Both the position numbers and the translations under genes were made by a program. Below the pieces are notes generated by a model. That model worked only from the letters and a program-made list of their open reading frames with translations, had not been told where the DNA came from and did no database searches. Positions 59,926 to 64,000 of a stretch of 64,000 nt of DNA are shown piece by piece (position 1 is the stretch's first letter; the number at the start of each line of letters is the position of its first letter). Origin of the DNA: Adiantum capillus-veneris (taxonomy: Eukaryota; Streptophyta; Polypodiopsida; Polypodiales; Pteridaceae); assembly GCA_014529385.2 (NCBI GenBank), contig CM043949.1, positions 106,556,554 through 106,620,553 on the forward strand. The letters run 5' to 3'.

Positions 59926-61560
59926 AAATGAAGCAATGGGTTTTGGTTGAAAATGAACCTTCCTCACCTCCTAGCACTTGAATCCAAAATCATGTTGGTA
60001 CCTCTATTCCAACGTGGGTTGCTAGACACTAGTTGAGTGTTAATGTTTGAGCATCGTCATTTTGAGTTTGTTGGTTTATAGCTTCTTAGCACTATTATCT
60101 CTTTGCAATAGAAGTTCATGAGATTTTCTCCAAACAATGGAATTTCTAGCTCATTGAGTGCTCTTGATGGGGTTGCACTTGGCTCAAAGGCTGGTACATC
60201 TGCTACCACTTCCTTGGTAGATTCTATGTGAGGTTTAATTGGTGGGATCTCCATGGCTTTGTTTGACTTGGAACCTCTATCCCACTCTTGGGTAGGATCA
60301 TCCTTAGGAGTATATGGCATGATTTTCCATTCTTACGGGGGATTCATGTGTATTGCCAACCAAAATGGCACTGTCTTGAGTGCCATCTATCAGTTCCTTG
60401 GTCATAAGATCCCAATTTGTCATAGGGATGGCTGTTGGTTGGGACATTGTAACCTCATTGGCTTATTGCTAGGCCGGAGCATGCCTAAAGGGATTGGATC
60501 TTTTGCAATTCATGATCAATGTGAGTGAGCAAAGGAGTGAGTGAAGGGCTCCATATGTACGTTCACACCTCCAATGCTTTAATTCACTCCTCTCATGGTA
60601 GAACTATCACTGGAGGCTCATCTCATTGATTTAATTTTAGGAGTTCTTGCTTAATGTTTGTGTAGTTTGGATTCAAGAAGAGAGTGTGCTACTTGAACTC
60701 TCAAACTTGCTCGCGTCTAGCTTCTGAAGTTCATAATCGGACATTCTATGAAAGGAATTAAAGAGAATTTAGTGTCCTACGCCAAGACGAGATTAGCGGT
60801 ACTACAAAAGTTAATTTTTTTTTTAGATAGACAAGGACTAGATAGTATAGATTCCCAAATCCTCAACTCTAAAAGTACACTTGGTTTTCTTTTTCCCTTG
60901 ACAATTTTTCAAAAAGAGCTTGATACACTGAAGTTTTCTTAATCTCATCCATGAAGAATTACCCTCAATAATTGCACGCACAATTGGTGGTGTGTAGGCT
61001 TGTGGTCTCTCCTTTCTAACCCTTTGCTCGTCATCGATTGACTCTTTAAAAATATTTTGGTTGAAAACTTCATATACCACACACCAATTGACCTATGGAT
61101 TTTGGTCCATTTGGAAGAATCAAAACACTACTTCATTTCAGTTTTTTGGTAAAAAACCCTTGGCTCATAGTGTTCTCCTTGTTATGCATATCTAGCCCTG
61201 TGTGATGATGTGGCCAATCATGGGATGATGTCTTTTGCCTGTGGAACCCTAGCGTCAATTCCTTCATTACATCTTGGGTCAACTAATCTTGCATGGTTTT
61301 GAGAGATACCCCTGCCCATGGGTCTATGCAAAAAGTTAAACAATTTATACTTTTATACAATTTTAATATACATCAGAATTGTGGAATCATTTGCATAGGG
61401 GAGGAGTTCTCAACTCCCGACTTAAGCCATGAGTCAGATTGCATCTAGATATACCTAGCGACTAGTGCTACCCTTGAATGTGTATGAATGAAAGCGTACT
61501 CAAAAAATAACCAAGTGGCGGGTGAGTATATGTGTATGCGCATAGTGGGAAGAAAGAGAG
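59926..61560. other. No gene recognised
   Basis: Open frames at 60057-60320 (-), 60253-60528 (+) and 60838-61080 (-) overlap each other and carry no known motif. Confidence 0.35.
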
Positions 61561-61569
61561 CACCACATA

Positions 61570-61572
<3 letters not shown>

Positions 61573-61615
<43 letters not shown>
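61573..61615. repeat. (AG)n microsatellite
   Basis: About 20 ag units. Confidence 0.95.
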
Positions 61616-61618
<3 letters not shown>

Positions 61619-63611
61619 GAGGGTCAAATAGAGTGCATAGAGACACATGAGAATGACAAAAGAGAATCTTTATACGCCCCATCTAAATGACACAGACAAA
61701 CCATGAATTAATGCAATAACAAAATCTGGGTATTCCATAACTTCAAAATATAAATGACTAGTTGAAGCACCGGACCCCATGTAAAGATCGACTGATCCAC
61801 CCATACTACGGATAGAGAGAATTTCACTTTGCAGCAGGGAGCGAGCCTGAACACCTCCAATTTACCTGAGCCAACCATAAGTCGAGGCTGTTTCGCATCC
61901 CTCCATAAACCCAAGCTCTAAAAGGATTCCAAATACCAGCAGGTAGTAGGAAATCAACACCAACCGTAGAAGTTTAGGCGCTACGTCTCTTTGGTTCCAT
62001 GTGGGGTGTTTAGAAAAAGCTAAGGTAAGATCGCGATGCATTAGCAGTGTAGGTCATTCAACCCCCGATGCACTAACCGTATAAATGAGACTAACAAAAA
62101 TGAAGAAGATCTAGGCAACACCCCTGATCTAGCAAATCCTTAGGTCATTGACCTTTTTATCTATGGCTAAGAGATATAGGTGATCCTAATTTCATCGTGA
62201 CGCTATCATGAGAAACATAACACATGAGTCCAATCAAAATAGCATATTGATACGCACAAACAATCCTTTCCAAGTAGTATAGGGTCTTTACCCTTACACA
62301 TCTACCACAAACCATTAAATCCACTTCATACTCCAATCCAAGAGAATAAACCATAATCTAATCCCATCGCATGGGTAAGCACTCCACTCTATTCTAGGTG
62401 ATGCACATCCTTCCTAGAAAACCACTTAACCACATAACACGGCTTCAAAAATTTTGGCAACACAACCATAACAAAAGATAAATAAATCCAAGAGTTACAC
62501 GAGCTTTCGTAATCAACACCGCAATCATCATCCATGAGAAATCTCAGCCACTAGTTCTGTAACTAGCCACTCAAGTGTCCTATTTTTGTAGCAACTTGTC
62601 ATAATTATTTGGTGAAGCTATAAAAAAGATTTATGAGTCACATTCATACCTTAGGTCACTTATGAGGTGAAGAACATAGACAAATTTTAATTTTTCTAAA
62701 GTTACTACCAAAGTAAGATTATGGTGATAAGTCTTAAGATGAGAAAATCATAAAAATTTAGTGTAGTTTTAACAAAATTTTCATAGATTGAATATAACTT
62801 CTCATCAAAATAAGATTTTGCATAGACTTCAAGGTGTATGGATAGGAAAAAACTCATTATAGCAAGAAATTGAGCTTCATAACTTAGGTATGAAACTAGA
62901 GTTTTGTTAAGATAAAAAATCTAAATCATAAAAATGATGACAAAGAGAAAAAATTTGGTCTTTTAAAGCCTCTTTTGTTAACATGATGAGAATTTGGGAC
63001 AAAAATCAAGGTCCGTACTATATCTATAGGCCAATACCCATCAACTAAGCAGGTTTCAAGGTTTCAAACTCATGCGTATTTTGTATTTTAAGCTCATTTA
63101 AAAAAGTTTATAATGCGCAATTTCTTGCAAAAACAACATTGCTATAAAAGACTAATGAAGGTGTATATATAAATTCCCAATTGTGTCTATATAAAGTATA
63201 TGTATAAAAATAAGTGAGATAAATAGAAAAATTCAAAATTGTACTTTATTTTAAGGATAATCTTTGAAAAATCACAAAAGAATTACAATATGCACAATTT
63301 TTTGGATACAACAAAAATCACCAAATGTGGCTTGCATAACCATCAAATAGTATCACCTTAAGTAATGGAGCTCTAGATCTACTATATATGCATCATAAGA
63401 CATTGCAAATTTAGATGAACTAAATGTTTTATGTGGTCATTAATTGAATTCTTAAACATTGCATATTTGATTTACACGACTTTCTATAATTAATTTAGTC
63501 ACAAACAATTTTCATTTCACACGAAAGCTACAAAAATGTCAAACACATATATAAGTAGCTACCATGGATTATTGCATGCACCCTGTTGATTTTTTTCTTA
63601 GACTAGAGGAG
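61616..63611. other. No gene seen, AT-rich
   Basis: Only short frames; strongly AT-rich from about 62600 on. Confidence 0.5.
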
Positions 63612-63797
63612 GAGTTTTAGTGAAACATCGACTACCGTTTTGCGTAGGTGCTTTAGATGAGTGTATTTACTATTGAAGTTGTGTACAAAAGTGATGGATT
63701 AGGACGAGTTTTAGTGAAACATCGACTACCGTTTTGCGTAGGTGCTTTAGATGAGTGTATTTACTATTGAGGTTGTGTACAAAAGTGATGGATTATA
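63612..63797 (+). repeat. 94-bp tandem duplication, nearly perfect
   Basis: gagttttagtgaaacatcga through gtgatggatta recur 94 bases later with one or two differences, so the event is recent. Confidence 0.95.
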
Positions 63798-64000
63798 ATT
63801 TTTATGTTTAATTTGGATAACATTTTATAAGTTTGCAAAAGTATTTCTTGAGATTTTTTCTAAATTTAATGTGCTAAAGTGTCCTTTTTGGTACCAAACT
63901 AGTGTTAACCATAAACCATATTTCTTATAAAACCAACGCCCACACTTGGAGTTTTGACTATACATGGTGCAGTCAAACCAAATCAACACACATGGCTCTC
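63798..64000. other. No feature seen
   Basis: AT-rich sequence to the window end. Confidence 0.5.

Noticed and set aside
60057-60528. Overlapping + and - ORFs as a host gene
   Set aside because: No motif, no splice context and mutual overlap; could be eroded repeat.

Overview
The window looks like a chromosome segment from a land plant with a large, repeat-rich genome. It has GT-AG spliced plant-type genes, Ty3 and Ty1 LTR retrotransposons with plant-type primer sites, LINE remains, a possible SINE, and many long (AG)n/(CT)n microsatellites. A fern or other seed-free plant would fit, but that is an impression, not a proof. No bacterial, phage, organellar or CRISPR features were seen.

One host gene is clear: a VMP1/KMS-type ER membrane protein (VTT/DedA superfamily) on the + strand. 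Seven exons between 54481 and 56600 are certain. Three upstream pieces (32189-32216, 35517-35585, 53842-53919) join to them with matching splice phases and give one 458-codon reading frame starting at an ATG. If correct, the gene covers 24.4 kb and has an 18.3-kb second intron packed with nested transposons. A second host-derived sequence, 28997-29376, is a broken CHCHD2/10-like (CHCH domain) gene.

Layout: 1-2059, gag-only copia-like element with two LTRs. 2060-3480, unrecognised, with a possible LTR end. 3480-about 13020, old degenerate Ty3 element with an extra 3' region holding a second aspartic-protease-like domain. 13015-14930, an acidic ORF and an opposite-strand integrase fragment. 15381-15640, a 63-bp minisatellite. 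15900-20000, no recognised gene, (CT)n tracts. 20000-22450, three LINE 3' ends. 23296-28568, short-LTR gag-only element. 28570-32188, CHCH pseudogene, microsatellites and a pair of inverted SINE-like copies. 32189-56600, the VMP1 gene; intron 1 holds an LTR-LTR element with no internal region, and intron 2 holds a truncated chromovirus-like element, an inverted pair of LTRs, and a LINE split by a nearly intact 8.4-kb chromovirus (41297-49733, minus strand, TSD tctac). 56601-64000, no recognised gene; AT-rich toward the end, with tandem duplications.

How it fits together: apart from VMP1 the content is transposons of different ages. LTR pairs range from about 5 differences in 1479 bp (chromovirus, recent) to strongly diverged (LTR-LTR element, old). 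All age and homology statements are by eye.
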